In this document: in pieces, positions 47,404 to 57,466 of the stretch
How the letters are laid out: each line of letters begins with the position of its first letter
Numbering within the stretch: the stretch's first letter is position 1
DNA from: Cerioporus squamosus
Taxonomy: Eukaryota; Basidiomycota; Agaricomycetes; Polyporales; Polyporaceae
Length of the DNA: 64,000 bases
Direction of reading: 5' to 3'
Assembly (NCBI GenBank): GCA_022592435.1
Contig: JABYQS010000018.1
Span: 327,177 to 391,176, forward strand
Position numbers and translations under genes: made by a program
The notes under the pieces: model-generated
Databases searched by the model: none
Told to the model about the DNA's origin: nothing
Seen by the model: only the letters and a program-made list of their open reading frames with translations

Positions 47404-48150
47404 AGGCTGTATCACGGGTTTGAGAAACCCGCATGGGTTTCGCCGGGTGTCACGCACAGGTACGGGTACGGGTCACGGTATACTGAACCCGCGACAAACC
47501 CGTGACCCATCATGGGCTTATCATGCCTTTTGTGCCTCATGTTGGGCTAAGTAGACCAGTGGGTTTGCCCAGCTGTCATGCAACTGCACATGAGGCAGGT
47601 AGACATTTTGATAAGGAAAGAAAGGTTTGGCATCCAGGAAAAGTATTAAGTACACATTTACGGATATGTCTGCAGCCTATCATATCACAATCTGTGAGTG
47701 CTCATTTGTTAGCTAGTCTACTACATGTCGCATGCTTATGCCGCTTTCTAGTCCTTCATCCCAGCCTCAAGACTGTCTATTTCATGTTGCATGTGAACTC
47801 CTCGTTGACACATTCAAGGAGAAGTATGCAGGGCACTTTGATGGCAGTCAGAACAACCGGGATACCTCACCTACTCCTCCCTTGTTGCGCTCTCCCTCTC
47901 GGGCTTAGAGTAAGGCCAGCCCGATGAAGATGAAGATGAGGATGGCGACAGAGAGGGCAAGGCTGGGTCTGGTGAGGGCAAGGGAACTCTGGCTAGCTCC
48001 GACCCCGAGGTATGTTCCTTACTCTAGCTGTGAGCATGTCTGTGCGAAGTCTACTTACCTGAAACCTACTCCAGAATGACAAGAACATCTTTGATGTGCT
48101 CGAGCTGCTTGGACCAGGGCTCGGGAGGTCTTTGGGTGATGAGGTCGAAT
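47404..48150 (+). mobile_element. Older hAT-family element, left piece of a split copy
   Basis: It begins at TAGGCTGTATCACGGG with subterminal repeats of ACCCG/CGGGT type (47404-47520). Transposase-like pieces follow: LHPSLKTVYF near 47755, CELLVDTFKEKYAGHFDG, an acidic stretch and, after an intron (GTATGT...CTCCAG), NDKNIFDVLELLGPGLGRSL ending GDEVE at the insertion point. The reading frame continues across the inserted element into 54488-54590. This is the C-terminal region of a hAT transposase, near the dimerisation domain. Confidence 0.6.
48143..48150. repeat. Target site duplication, left copy (GGTCGAAT)
   Basis: The 8 bp GGTCGAAT directly precede the element end TAAGGCTGAGCA and recur directly after the other end at 54488-54495. 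An 8-bp duplication is the hallmark of hAT insertion. Confidence 0.93.
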
Positions 48151-48170
48151 TAAGGCTGAGCAACGGATCA
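48151..48170 (+). repeat. hAT left terminal inverted repeat
   Basis: Pairs with 54468-54487. The outer 12 bp (TAAGGCTGAGCA) are identical in the two ends. Confidence 0.9.
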
Positions 48171-48328
48171 GGTCCATCGCGGATGGACCTGGATCCGCAC
48201 CCAGAGGCAACCTGTAGGTCCGGTTCATACGGGTCTGGATATCCACGCCGCAGATAGCACCTGGATCTGGGTTGGGACCGCCAAAATTCTGCCTGGATCC
48301 GGAGCTCCAGCGACTGAACTTCACTGAA

Positions 48329-50075
48329 TTACGATGGGCTTGGACGATCCATGTAATACCAGACAAGTTTGATTTCAATTGAGCATGAGTTACAGTTTTG
48401 TACAAACACAAAGACATCTAACTGATCATCGCTATCGTAATAACAATCATCATCATCGACATACTCCTCAGACTCGCCGTTGCTGGAGTTTGTGGCGGTC
48501 CGCAGGGAGGGCATAGAGTCATCGGACTCAGCCTCGGATGCTTCATTGTCGGTCTCGACAGTCGCTGCAGGACGCTTCCCCTTTGCAGCCTCGGAGACAG
48601 TGGGTGCGACACCTGCGACAGCGGCCGCGACACCCAGGACCACCGGCGCGACACCCGGGACAGCTGCAGGCTCGATGAGGACGACAGGAGGGCCAGGGAT
48701 GGTAGCGGACTCACCGGCGACAACAGGAGCGTCCAACGCCGTGGTCTTCGTGGTCGAATCAGTGTCCAGAGCTACCGGGTCAGCGGCGGACTGGCCAGAG
48801 TTGCGCCTTGCCTTCTGCGCGGCACGCTTGCACGTGCGACGTGCTTGTCTGGCAGTAGTAGAAGTGGGGGTAGCATGGGGGCCGGGGAGTCGACGCTAGT
48901 GTCCTCGCACAAGGCCTCGCAGATGCAGGGGTCGAGCATCATGGCCAAGGTCGCGATGACCTCAACCTTCTTCACCTCATTGTCGACAGTGAGGACCGGG
49001 TCCTCAAACTGGTCATAGACGGGCAGGAAGACGTTCTGTAAGTGGTACAGGCTGTCAGCAGAGACTGTACATGATTGGGTTAAGAGACGTACTGCAGGGA
49101 AAGTATCCTCCAGCCAGGTCGTCACAGGCTCAAGGGCAGCAGTAGCGGACTCGAGAGGGCCGACGTGTGTAGCTGCGCGGGTGAGGAGGTGGATGAATTT
49201 AACCCAGTTGGAATTGAGCACTCCGAGTGGATGCTTGAGGCACGCGCACATGTCGCAGACGAGCTTGAGAAGCATCTCGCGCTGGCTAGGCTTCATGTCA
49301 GCCTGCGCAACGCTGGGACCACTAAGTGCAGCGAGCCAGCCTGAGATCTTGGCAGCTGTAACTTGCTGGACGCTGTCGATAGGTAGGAGGAGCTGTAGAC
49401 TGATAGTGAGCGGCTGAACCCTGTCGAAAGGCAAAGGACTAGTGTAATGAAAGGACTCACAGTGAACGGTTCCACGGCAGTAGGACCATTGACGATGACG
49501 ATCAGGTCCGTGAGGGGGATGCCAGGGAGATGCGGCGTGCCGGCGTCCTTGCGCAGGAAGATGTCCGAGCCGAAGTCCATAGCAATGATGGTGATGCGAA
49601 GATAGAGCTGGGCAGTAGGAAATCGGGGCATCCTTGTGAAAAGAAGATGCACGTACTCCGTTATATTGAAGGTGATCGGGAAACGGGGCGAGAGGGCAGA
49701 GTCAGTATCCAGTGGGGTTGGGTGGGCCGGGCACTTCAGCTCAGGTCTGCAATGAGGGAAACACGATGCATAGACATCGGTCAGAAAGATCAGAGTTTGC
49801 AAAGCAAACTCGTTATCTGAGACACTGACCTGCCGTCTGCAGTGCATTTGTGATGCAGCAGACCCATCTCGAGGTCAGGAGGGACGTTCGGAGGCCATTA
49901 TATTGACTGTAAACTGAAGTGGGGAGCCGAGGCGCTGGGCGAGATACCGATCTGCGATTGCGTAGCCGACTAGGATCAGAGCACATGCAATGAGGAAGAC
50001 GGCCAGTGCGGCTTTGCGGCGGGGCATCGAGTTGTCGCACAAAGGTGAGGGTGTCGTGAAGGTCACCAGTAACAA
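48329..50075 (-). CDS. Second gene of the hAT element, membrane-anchored protein of unknown function
   Basis: Minus-strand exons within the hAT element. The N-terminus has one strong membrane helix (ALAVFLIACALILVGYAIA) right after MPRRK, so a signal anchor. After it come LGSPLQFTVNI, then NVPPDLEMGLLHHKCTADG joined by an intron to RPELKCPAHPTPLDTDSALS, FPTAQLYLRITIIAMDFGSD and LTDLIVIVNGPTAVEPFT. A further intron leads to VQPLTISLQLLLPIDSVQQV, LVCDMCACLKHPLGV and VFLPVYDQFEDPVLTVDNEV. The tail has a basic stretch (RQARRTCKRAAQKARR), a Val/Pro/Ala-rich linker and an acidic end. There are frame changes near 49905 and at a C-run near 48880. Start is 50075 or 50027. I know no such partner gene in standard hAT elements; it may be a captured host gene or an element-specific protein. 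Confidence 0.5.
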
Positions 50076-50662
50076 TGAGCAGGAGGTAACTGACGAGGAG
50101 AACGCAGCTTCACCGTGGGCATGAAGATGTCAGGGTTGAGCTTGTTTAAGCGCTCGACTGACTTGGGCTTTGCGCTGGCAACGTCCTCTCCTCCTCCTCC
50201 ACTTCGCTATCTCGTTGCCATGTTGCACTATCGTGCTCTTTCGCCATGGCCAACATGACCGAGCTCGTTGCAAATTCCTCCGGTGAGACATGAACCTGCT
50301 GATCTCTGACACGCCGACTCGGAGCTGACTCTTCTGCAACACGACCTTGGCAGTCGAACACACGCATTCACGGACTCCCGGGACAAAAATTGAGTCATTG
50401 ACGGGGTGGATAGGGAGGACACTTTACATGTCAGAGGTGCGCAGTCATTCTGCTAACCGGTTTTTGACAAAGCTGACGGTGTTGTGGGCTGCAGAGACCT
50501 AAACCGACACCCTCGAGGCTGCCAACTATCAGTACGACCGCAACTTCGCAATTCTGTCTCGGAGAACCGCAGCTGTGCCTGTGCTGCGCTAGCCTGACAA
50601 AGATCCAGACGTTGGAGATGCGGTGGACACTCAGGAGGTATATACTGTGCGCGCCCTGAGGC
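50076..50662. other. Intergenic region between the two hAT genes
   Basis: The two genes of the element are divergent, so this stretch should hold both promoters. Short minus-strand frames at 50130-50422 overlap and show no motif; they could be further 5' exons of the minus-strand gene. Confidence 0.4.
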
Positions 50663-53600
50663 ATGGTGAGTTGTCGATCTCCCTCCCCGTTGAACGACAC
50701 CTCCGACAGCCCCTTGTTCTCAAAGTCTCTCGTTACCTCTCCCATGTCTTCGAATGCTACTGCTGACCTGGCCTCCTCCCGTTCCAAGTGTCCTCACACC
50801 GAGACACAGTCGGCTGGCTCTGGCCAGTCTGCCCCGACCACGACACCCACTACTGGCGATCCCGTGACCGGGTCTGTCCCTTCCCAGGCTGCCTGTGTCT
50901 CGAAGCGTCGCAAGGAGGGCGATACCGCGGGGTCCGACCTTCCAAATGACGATGCTGGACTTGGCAACACCACCAAAGGCAATCCTGATGGTGAGGCCGA
51001 GGCTACTGATGGCGGCGTACCTGCTTTGTCTGCGCGTGTCCGCAGCTCGAAGAAGACTCGGCTCCTCCCCGCTGAGGAGAAGAGGAAGAACTTCCTCGAG
51101 AAGTTCACGGGCATGACACCCGAGCAGATTCTTGGTAAGTACATTGAGTTCTTACGGACTCCCCTCCTGTCTGACATGTTATTCACTGGTTCTCTAGATA
51201 CGATCACCAAGGGATGGCGTTCTCGCATCTACGAGCACTATCGCAGCCGGTTATCAAGTGCGGCGTGCAGGGCAGCATCATTCATCGCTTTGTTTGCAAG
51301 AGGTACATTGTGGGTTCAGCTCTTGTACCTGCACTATGCGCTGACACGCCCTTCGGTTCTAGATATCCTATGAAACACGTTGACAGGGCGGACTACGAAG
51401 ATTCCACAGGGAACCTGAAGATAAACGTCAACAACTGTGACCCGGACGAAACCCCCGAGATGGAGATGATTACTGCGTCTGCTGCGGGAGCGACGTACTC
51501 TCCAGCCCGACTTCGTTTCCTGCTTGCCATGTGGTGCTCGACTCGCCACCGCCCCTTCACCGCCATAGAGGATCCCGAGTTCCGCGAGATACTCAAGATG
51601 CTCTACGCTAAGGTCGAGCTCCCTTCGCGCTTCACCGTCTCCCGCGACATACAGATGATCCTTGGCGAGACGACCACTAAGCTCATCCAGCGATTTGAGG
51701 TGAGTTTCTCGCCCAAAAACTCGCCTCCTCGTGAGTCCCCCAAAGACGCCACCGACAACAACCTCTGGCAGAACTACAAGGGGAAAATTCACCTCTGCGT
51801 CAATGGCTGGACCTCCCCAAATGTCATGTCCTTCCTGGGTGTGACCGCGCACTGGCACAAAGGAGGCAAGATTAGACACATCATCCTGGACTTCATCCAG
51901 TGAGCTTGTCGGCGATTTTCTCTGTTCTCTGGTCCGAGTTTGCTTACACCCCTTTGCAGGCTCACCAAGGCCCACACTGGAGAATATCTCACTGAAAAGC
52001 TCCTCGAATGCATGAGGAAATATGGTATAGAGTACAAGGTACGAGTAATATGTCTGCCTCTTGTATATGTACTGATCCAGCCTATCTACGTCCACAGGTC
52101 CTCGCTGTGGTATGCGACAACGCTAGTAACAATGACAAAATGCTCGACGAGATCAAGAAGCAATTGCCGTTGTTCCGCGGTTGCGACGTGCGTGTCCGTT
52201 GCTTCGCACACATTCTTAACCTTGTCGTGAAGGTGCACAACATTTCCCCTCCCTCCGTCATCCACAACTCACAGTACTGGTCCTTAGGCTATCCTCTCCC
52301 AGTTCACACGCAAGCGCAAGGCTCGTGGGGAGACAGCTGACGACATTCCCGATGCTGAAAAAGAACTGGACAAACTCTCGGACGGCGAGGTCGACGAAGA
52401 AGACGTTGAAGCCGCCGAGGAGGCGGACGAAGACCGCGAAGCCGCGGATGACATCATCTTGACAAGCATCGACAATGAGCATCCTGAGGTGGTCCTCATG
52501 GGCTCTGAGCTCAAGGAGGGTCAACTCGCACTTGAGAAGGTATGTGCATCTCCAGGAGTACATTGACTAGTACAGTGAGCTCACATTGGGGCCATGTATC
52601 AGATCCTCAAGCTTTCCGTCAAGGTCTGGCACAGTCCGACGATCCGCAAAGAGCTAGGCAAGCTCGCAGATGGCGCAGAGCTGAACGCCTCTGTGCTTGT
52701 GCGCTCTGTCAAGACGCAATGGAACACCGTCACCCACATCCTCAAGCGCGCCCTCCAGATGCAAGACATTCTCGATAAGCTCTGCAATATGTCTCAGTTC
52801 AACAAGCGAACTGGGGCTTGCCTTCGTTGCTTTGTACTCGCTGAGGACGGCTGGAAGCTGATTGATCAGCTATATCGCCTGTTGGATGTACATCCGACCC
52901 CCCTCTCTGCTCAGAAATGACTTCCTTGTTCATGCGCTGATCTGCTTCCATTGTAGCCTTTCAACTTCGCTACAAATCAAATATCATCCAGTTCTCGCGC
53001 GCTCGTGCATGAGGTCATCCCCTACATGGACCTCCTTGCCGAGCACGTCGACCGGTTCACTGCTGATGACTCCCTCGCACCCTCCGTTCGTGCCGCTGCC
53101 AAGCGTGGCCGCGTCATACTAGACAAGTACTATCAACTCACAGATGAAACATTCATCTATCGTGCCGCAATGAGTAAGTGTGATCCCATTAAGTATGGAG
53201 TTCGTTGTCGAGGCTGACTAGTTATGACCACCACAGTCCTGCATCCCAAATACAAGACGGCCTATTTTCGTTCCAAGGATTGGCCAGAGGAATGGATCGA
53301 CGAGGCCGTCTCGCTGCTCCGGGGCGAGTGGATGTCACGCTACAAGCGTGCCCCCGCCGGCACTGCAAACACCTCCACTTGCAGTTCCACTGCTTTTGGC
53401 AGCTCGTCATCTCGTCGCTCGGGACCTGGACGCATGAGTGCTGCCGCGAGCATGGCATCGGTACGTCCCAATTAACATTCACACTGTTGAGTGATGCTAA
53501 CATGACTTCTTACAAAGGGAACTCGGGCTCTCTTTGCCCAGCTCTCTTCAGGCAGTGTTGCCGCTGCGCAGGACCTTCTCGAAGTGTACCTCGAGTCACC

Positions 53601-54065
53601 GCCACTCCTCACACTCACGGACCTGCTTGCCTACTGGTGCGTGGTGGCTGACACCGAGAGCGACCTGTCCTTGGCCCAGATGGCCCTGGACTTCCTCTCT
53701 GTTCCAGGTACATATTCTCCTTGTATTCTGTGGCTTGTCACCACTGACTACCTTGCTCTGCAGCAACTTCCACGGACATCGAGCGTGCCTTCTCGCGTGG
53801 TCATTTGACTGTGTCGCGGCTGCGGTACTCGCTCAACGACGCCTCTGTCCAGGTGAGCACTTTGTTGGGCTTGTGGGCCCGCATTCCGGAGCTCGTTCCC
53901 GAGGCTGAAGTCGTCACCTGCCTTCGCCGCCACCCGCTTGCTGCTCAGCCTTCGACGGCCACGACTGTGGGAGATGGCGATAGCGAGGTCGAGCTTCTTG
54001 ATGGCCCCCCTTCTACCACACAGTCTGCCACCGCCTGGCCTGCCGCTTTGTCATCTGCTGCTTAA
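50663..54065 (+). pseudogene. hAT-family transposase, frameshifted and with altered first catalytic residue
   Basis: A multi-exon gene. The N-terminal exon is Ser/Thr-rich, then KTRLLPAEEKRKNF. A BED-like region spans DTITKGWRSRIYEHY and VQGSIIHRFVCKR. The core follows with HLCVNGWTSPN, FLGVTAHW, VVCDNASNND, VRCFAHILNLVV and KTQWNTVTHILKR. The C-terminal dimerisation domain reads LLAYWCVVADTESD, MALDFLSVPATSTDIERAFS and HLTVSRLRYSL, with the stop at 54063-54065. hAT transposases use a D-D-E triad. The second Asp (CDNASN) and the Glu (IERAFS) are present, but the first, in the xDxWTS motif, is Asn (VNGWTS). In exon 51198-51302 the frame shifts by one base at about 51243 between YEHY and QPVIKCG. 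So this copy should be inactive unless that base is a sequence error. Confidence 0.85.
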
Positions 54066-54467
54066 CTCTTCTTCTCTGAATGCCCTGTACCCTTCTCATG
54101 TACTAGTATACACCGTGTTCAACCACGGCGAACATCAATGATCAATGTTTGTATTGCCCCGTGCTCTTCTCAAGCAGTGGACTTAGTAGCATTATCTACA
54201 TAAGTACTTACTGTACTACTTATCTTGTGTGTTAAGGCTGTGATAAGCATCCTCGGCTCCCTCTGAAGGCCATGTAAGTACGACTTCGTACTTCAATACT
54301 GTATACGTGACCCGAATATCCGTGGACAAGTCCAGATGCGGATCCACGGATGGGTTAACCCGTGGGTTACGGATACGGCTCCAAACACAGATAGGATCCG
54401 TGCGGATCCAGGTGGAGGGTCCGGAGGTAACCCTAACCCGTAGGTCCGGGTCCGGGTAACCCACGGG

Positions 54468-54487
54468 TGGATCTGTGCTCAGCCTTA
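54468..54487 (-). repeat. hAT right terminal inverted repeat
   Basis: Ends GTGCTCAGCCTTA, the inverse of the left end at 48151. Confidence 0.9.
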
Positions 54488-54495
54488 GGTCGAAT
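54488..54495. repeat. Target site duplication, right copy (GGTCGAAT)
   Basis: Perfect copy of 48143-48150. Confidence 0.93.
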
Positions 54496-54605
54496 TGTAC
54501 CTTGCTCTGCCTATTGACAACACCCCCAACCCTCTCCAATGGTGGATCACACAACGTGCACTGTTTGGAAGCTCAATGATCATCCTCGCCAAGGTGCAGG
54601 TCTGC
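54488..54605 (+). mobile_element. Older hAT-family element, right piece of the split copy
   Basis: If one copy of the duplication is counted once, the frame GDEVE continues as LYLALPIDNTPNPLQWW, the typical segment before the dimerisation domain of hAT transposases. After QRALFGSS the similarity stops and a TAG follows at about 54607, so the old element is cut short here. Its right terminal repeat was not found. Confidence 0.6.
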
Positions 54606-55328
54606 TAGCTCACCAAAAACACTGTGGAAACAACCAGTGGCATTGACAAATGCGAACAGCGGCTGGAGGCCGTCTTCACTGTTGAGAAGGACAGACAGCT
54701 TGCATCCCAAAAAGCCGAGGGGGCGGTAGTGTACTGTGCGGTGGAGGGAGTAGGTTGGACAGGCAATGAGGTAGTGTTCAACAGTCTCTGTGGCCTCACT
54801 GACACAGCCAATGTGTCTCTGAAGGCAGAAACTGCACAGATCAAAGGACGAACACCGAACCTAAAGGGTGCGAGTGGGCTAGTTGATTCCCAAACTCAAA
54901 AGGTGGACGAGACACAATGTCGAAGGGTTCGCGAAGTCGAAGAGCTCGACTTGAGGGGTGTGGGAGATGGTGGGAGTAGGTAGAGAGTGAATCGAAAGGA
55001 GGGGGAGAGGTCTTTAATCGAAAACTTTCAACGATGGCATGATTGAATGACAAAGGCTCCGAAAGCTTTCAAAAGCCTTAGCGAGAACCAGAACCGACAG
55101 AAAGGGGGACTTGAAGACTCTGCAACAAGTAGAGGGACCGAAATCGAGAGGGAAGGGAAAGAGGCTGAGGAGAGATAGACCACTCTGGGCCAACTGGGAG
55201 ACTTGGGTCCTTCTTGGACGACTTGAGGCCACTCTAGACTGACAAACGAACCCTTCTTGGGTGACTTGCTGGCAGTCAACTTTCGACGCGAAACCAAATC
55301 TTTTTGGCAAAACTTGGGACCTCTCTGG

Positions 55329-55372
55329 GCTTGACTTCTTACTTGCTTGACTTCTTACTTGCTTGACTTCTT
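55329..55372. repeat. 16-bp tandem repeat, 2.75 copies
   Basis: GCTTGACTTCTTACTT occurs at 55329 and 55345, with a partial third copy from 55361. Confidence 0.9.
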
Positions 55373-56990
55373 GACGCGACTCTGGCGTAGAATGAACGAC
55401 TGAGAGCCTCGAACACGGCATCCGAAACTTGAGCTCTGAGACGGAGAGGGGAAAGGCCACTTCTGCTTAGGCACCTACTTGAATCGAAACTACAAGTCCG
55501 AAGCGCTGACTGACAGCCAGGACCGAAAGGTAACCGAAAGCAAACCCAAAAGTGCGAACCAAAAATCAGCTGACACAACCCCAGATGACTCAAGCTACCC
55601 AATCGCAGATCAGTAGGACGAGCGCGGCGTGCATGTCCTCCACTTTGCGGTAGACTGCATGCAGTTGAGTACGTCAGGTGCCCACCGAGTGTACCAGGAC
55701 TTTGTCGTCTTGCGATGGATGCACGAGGCTCGTTCGCGCTGCAAAAGCTTGCTGCATGAGTGTATTAGTGATGTTCACCTACTCCTGCGAAGTTTGAGAG
55801 TGTTAGTGTGACAGAATATGGAAGCAAATGGCGTGCAGGACTCACCTGATAGCCCATCTTCCCGGTCATATTATGGGCTCCCTGATCAACTTGGGAGAAT
55901 TCCTTGTTGCGCAATAGAGGCAGGGCAGTTCCATAAGCATTCTCACAACATTCTCATGTGCATACTCATTGCTGCATCAAAGATGGAGACAGGGTCTCTG
56001 GACGGAGACAAGCATTTCTAGCTGGAAAAGGATGGAGATTGTGATCTACAGCTATAAGGGGGGATCTCCATGGCTCCAGGACTCCGGTCGGCACGGGATG
56101 GTAGCAATGGATAGATTAGTGTTTCCTGATGTACGGTTCTACACCAATGCGCTCTCCACAAGCCTTGGCTGTTCACAGACATGTTTGCAGGGAAGAAGCA
56201 GCAGGTGATGGAGTCGGGTCAGTTTGTAGTCACTGCTCCCAATGGCTCGTACTCTTCTCGTGCACGTGCAGTCCATGCTGTTATTATTTCCAACCCTATG
56301 CTATCCTGTCATTCTTGGTGTTCCCTTTTTGTCCCAGAACAAGCTTCTCATCAAGGTAAGTGCTGTAAAAACACGGTCAAAGCGAGAAGACAGAGGAAGA
56401 TGTTTGTGTTTAGCAGACTGCATCGCGACTATGGCCACATGCTGAGCAGCGATGGCAGGCCCACAAATGGATGGGTTTGGTGCACCGCCGCGCGTTCTGG
56501 CGCCCGTCCACCACTGCCCCGGGTTCCCCCCCGCAGCCCGTCCATGGCATGATATGCAGGTGGCTCACCATAGCACCAGAGTGCACGTAGATGGTGCGGT
56601 GGTCGCGAGTGGGAGTGTGGCTAGAGCGAATCGGCTGAGTGCGGGTAGCACGAATTGGCTGGGCACGGGCTGGGTGTGCGCCAGCACCTCGTGGCTCGCG
56701 GCTCTTGCCTCCGGCTTTCCCGCTGGCAGTCAGACAGATACGGATGCAAGCGGGGGGAGCAATGGGGCAACCTGGACAGCGTGCGGTGGGATGGGAGAGG
56801 GGCGGGGTGGCAGGGGGGATTGGTGCGAGGTGCGCGGGGGTGCATGGGGGGATTTGGCGGCTATTCACACATGGGGTTGCGTCGCGGCTGGTCCAATACG
56901 GATGCGCGTGAGATGCTTCAGGTGGGAGCCACGTCCGAGTCTAAAGCATGGTTCGACATAGCGGGCAGGCAACAGGGGCGGCGGAATATT

Positions 56991-57008
56991 GGGGGGGGGG
57001 GGGGGGGG
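56991..57008 (+). repeat. Run of 18 G
   Basis: An uninterrupted G tract. It could form a G-quadruplex or mark an uncertain base count in the assembly. Confidence 0.9.
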
Positions 57009-57084
57009 CTAGGTTGTAGACACTGAATACCATTAGCTGAGGGCTGTAAGAAGTCAAGTCAAAGTTGACCAGATGTGTGAATGA

Positions 57085-57235
57085 GGACCAGTCCTTATGT
57101 GTCCTTGTCACCATCATGTTTGACAAGGACTGAGGACACATCAATGGACAGGACACATTGAGGACACATGTGAAGTCCAGTCCTTTGCAGTCCAAGTCCT
57201 GTCCTGTCACGTGTCCTTGATGTGTCCTAGGACAG
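57085..57235. repeat. Cluster of TGTCCT / AGGACA words
   Basis: At least ten copies of GTGTCCT, AGGACA and close variants in both orientations occur within 150 bp, ending in the palindrome TGTCCTAGGACA. This density is typical of subterminal repeats at the end of a DNA transposon, but no terminal repeat or target duplication was identified. Confidence 0.6.
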
Positions 57236-57466
57236 GATTCCACAACACTACTTCGCGTGATTTCTCTCCCTTGCCTCTCGCGCACGATCCCGGTGTGATT
57301 ATCCCTGATTCTCCCTCGAGTGATTGAGATATTCTGCGGCTGGAACACATGGAGCGTGTACACTGGAGGCAGGGATCTGGGCTGGCTGGGGGACTGGCGG
57401 AATATATCTTGTACCGCCTGGATGTATCGAGAACAAGGCCTGACCGCATTTGATACATCAACTTAG

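Larger units (their letters stand above)
48151..54487 (+). mobile_element. Complete hAT transposon, 6,337 bp
   Basis: The left end is TAAGGCTGAGCAACGGATCA (48151-48170). The right end, read inward on the other strand, is TAAGGCTGAGCACAGATCC (54487 inward). The ends match over about 17 of 19 positions and are flanked by a perfect 8-bp duplication. Subterminal regions (48151-48300, 54290-54487) are full of GGATCC, GGTCCGG and GGGTTACCC-type words, probable transposase binding sites. Inside are a plus-strand hAT transposase (50663-54065) and a minus-strand second gene (48329-50075). The stretch 54066-54290 has no gene. The element is young by its perfect target duplication, yet its transposase is damaged. 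Confidence 0.92.
54606..57466. other. Repeat-rich region without a supported gene
   Basis: Frames on both strands at 54624-54983 and 55014-55602 show no motif. A 16-bp unit GCTTGACTTCTTACTT is repeated 2.75 times at 55329-55372. A plus-strand stretch at 55690-56400 looks partly protein-like (FVVLRWMHEARSRCKSLL, KKQQVMESGQFVVTAPNGS) but has stops and is unrecognised. A GC-rich low-complexity stretch lies at 56400-56990, a G18 run at 56991-57008, and a TGTCCT/AGGACA cluster at 57085-57235. Confidence 0.4.

Noticed and set aside
55014..55602. Possible LTR retrotransposon part
   Set aside because: No reverse transcriptase, integrase or protease motifs and no matching long terminal repeats were seen.
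56410..56868. Pro/His/Arg-rich minus-strand frame of 152 codons
   Set aside because: Low complexity and mirrored by Gly-rich frames on the plus strand; no start or splice support.
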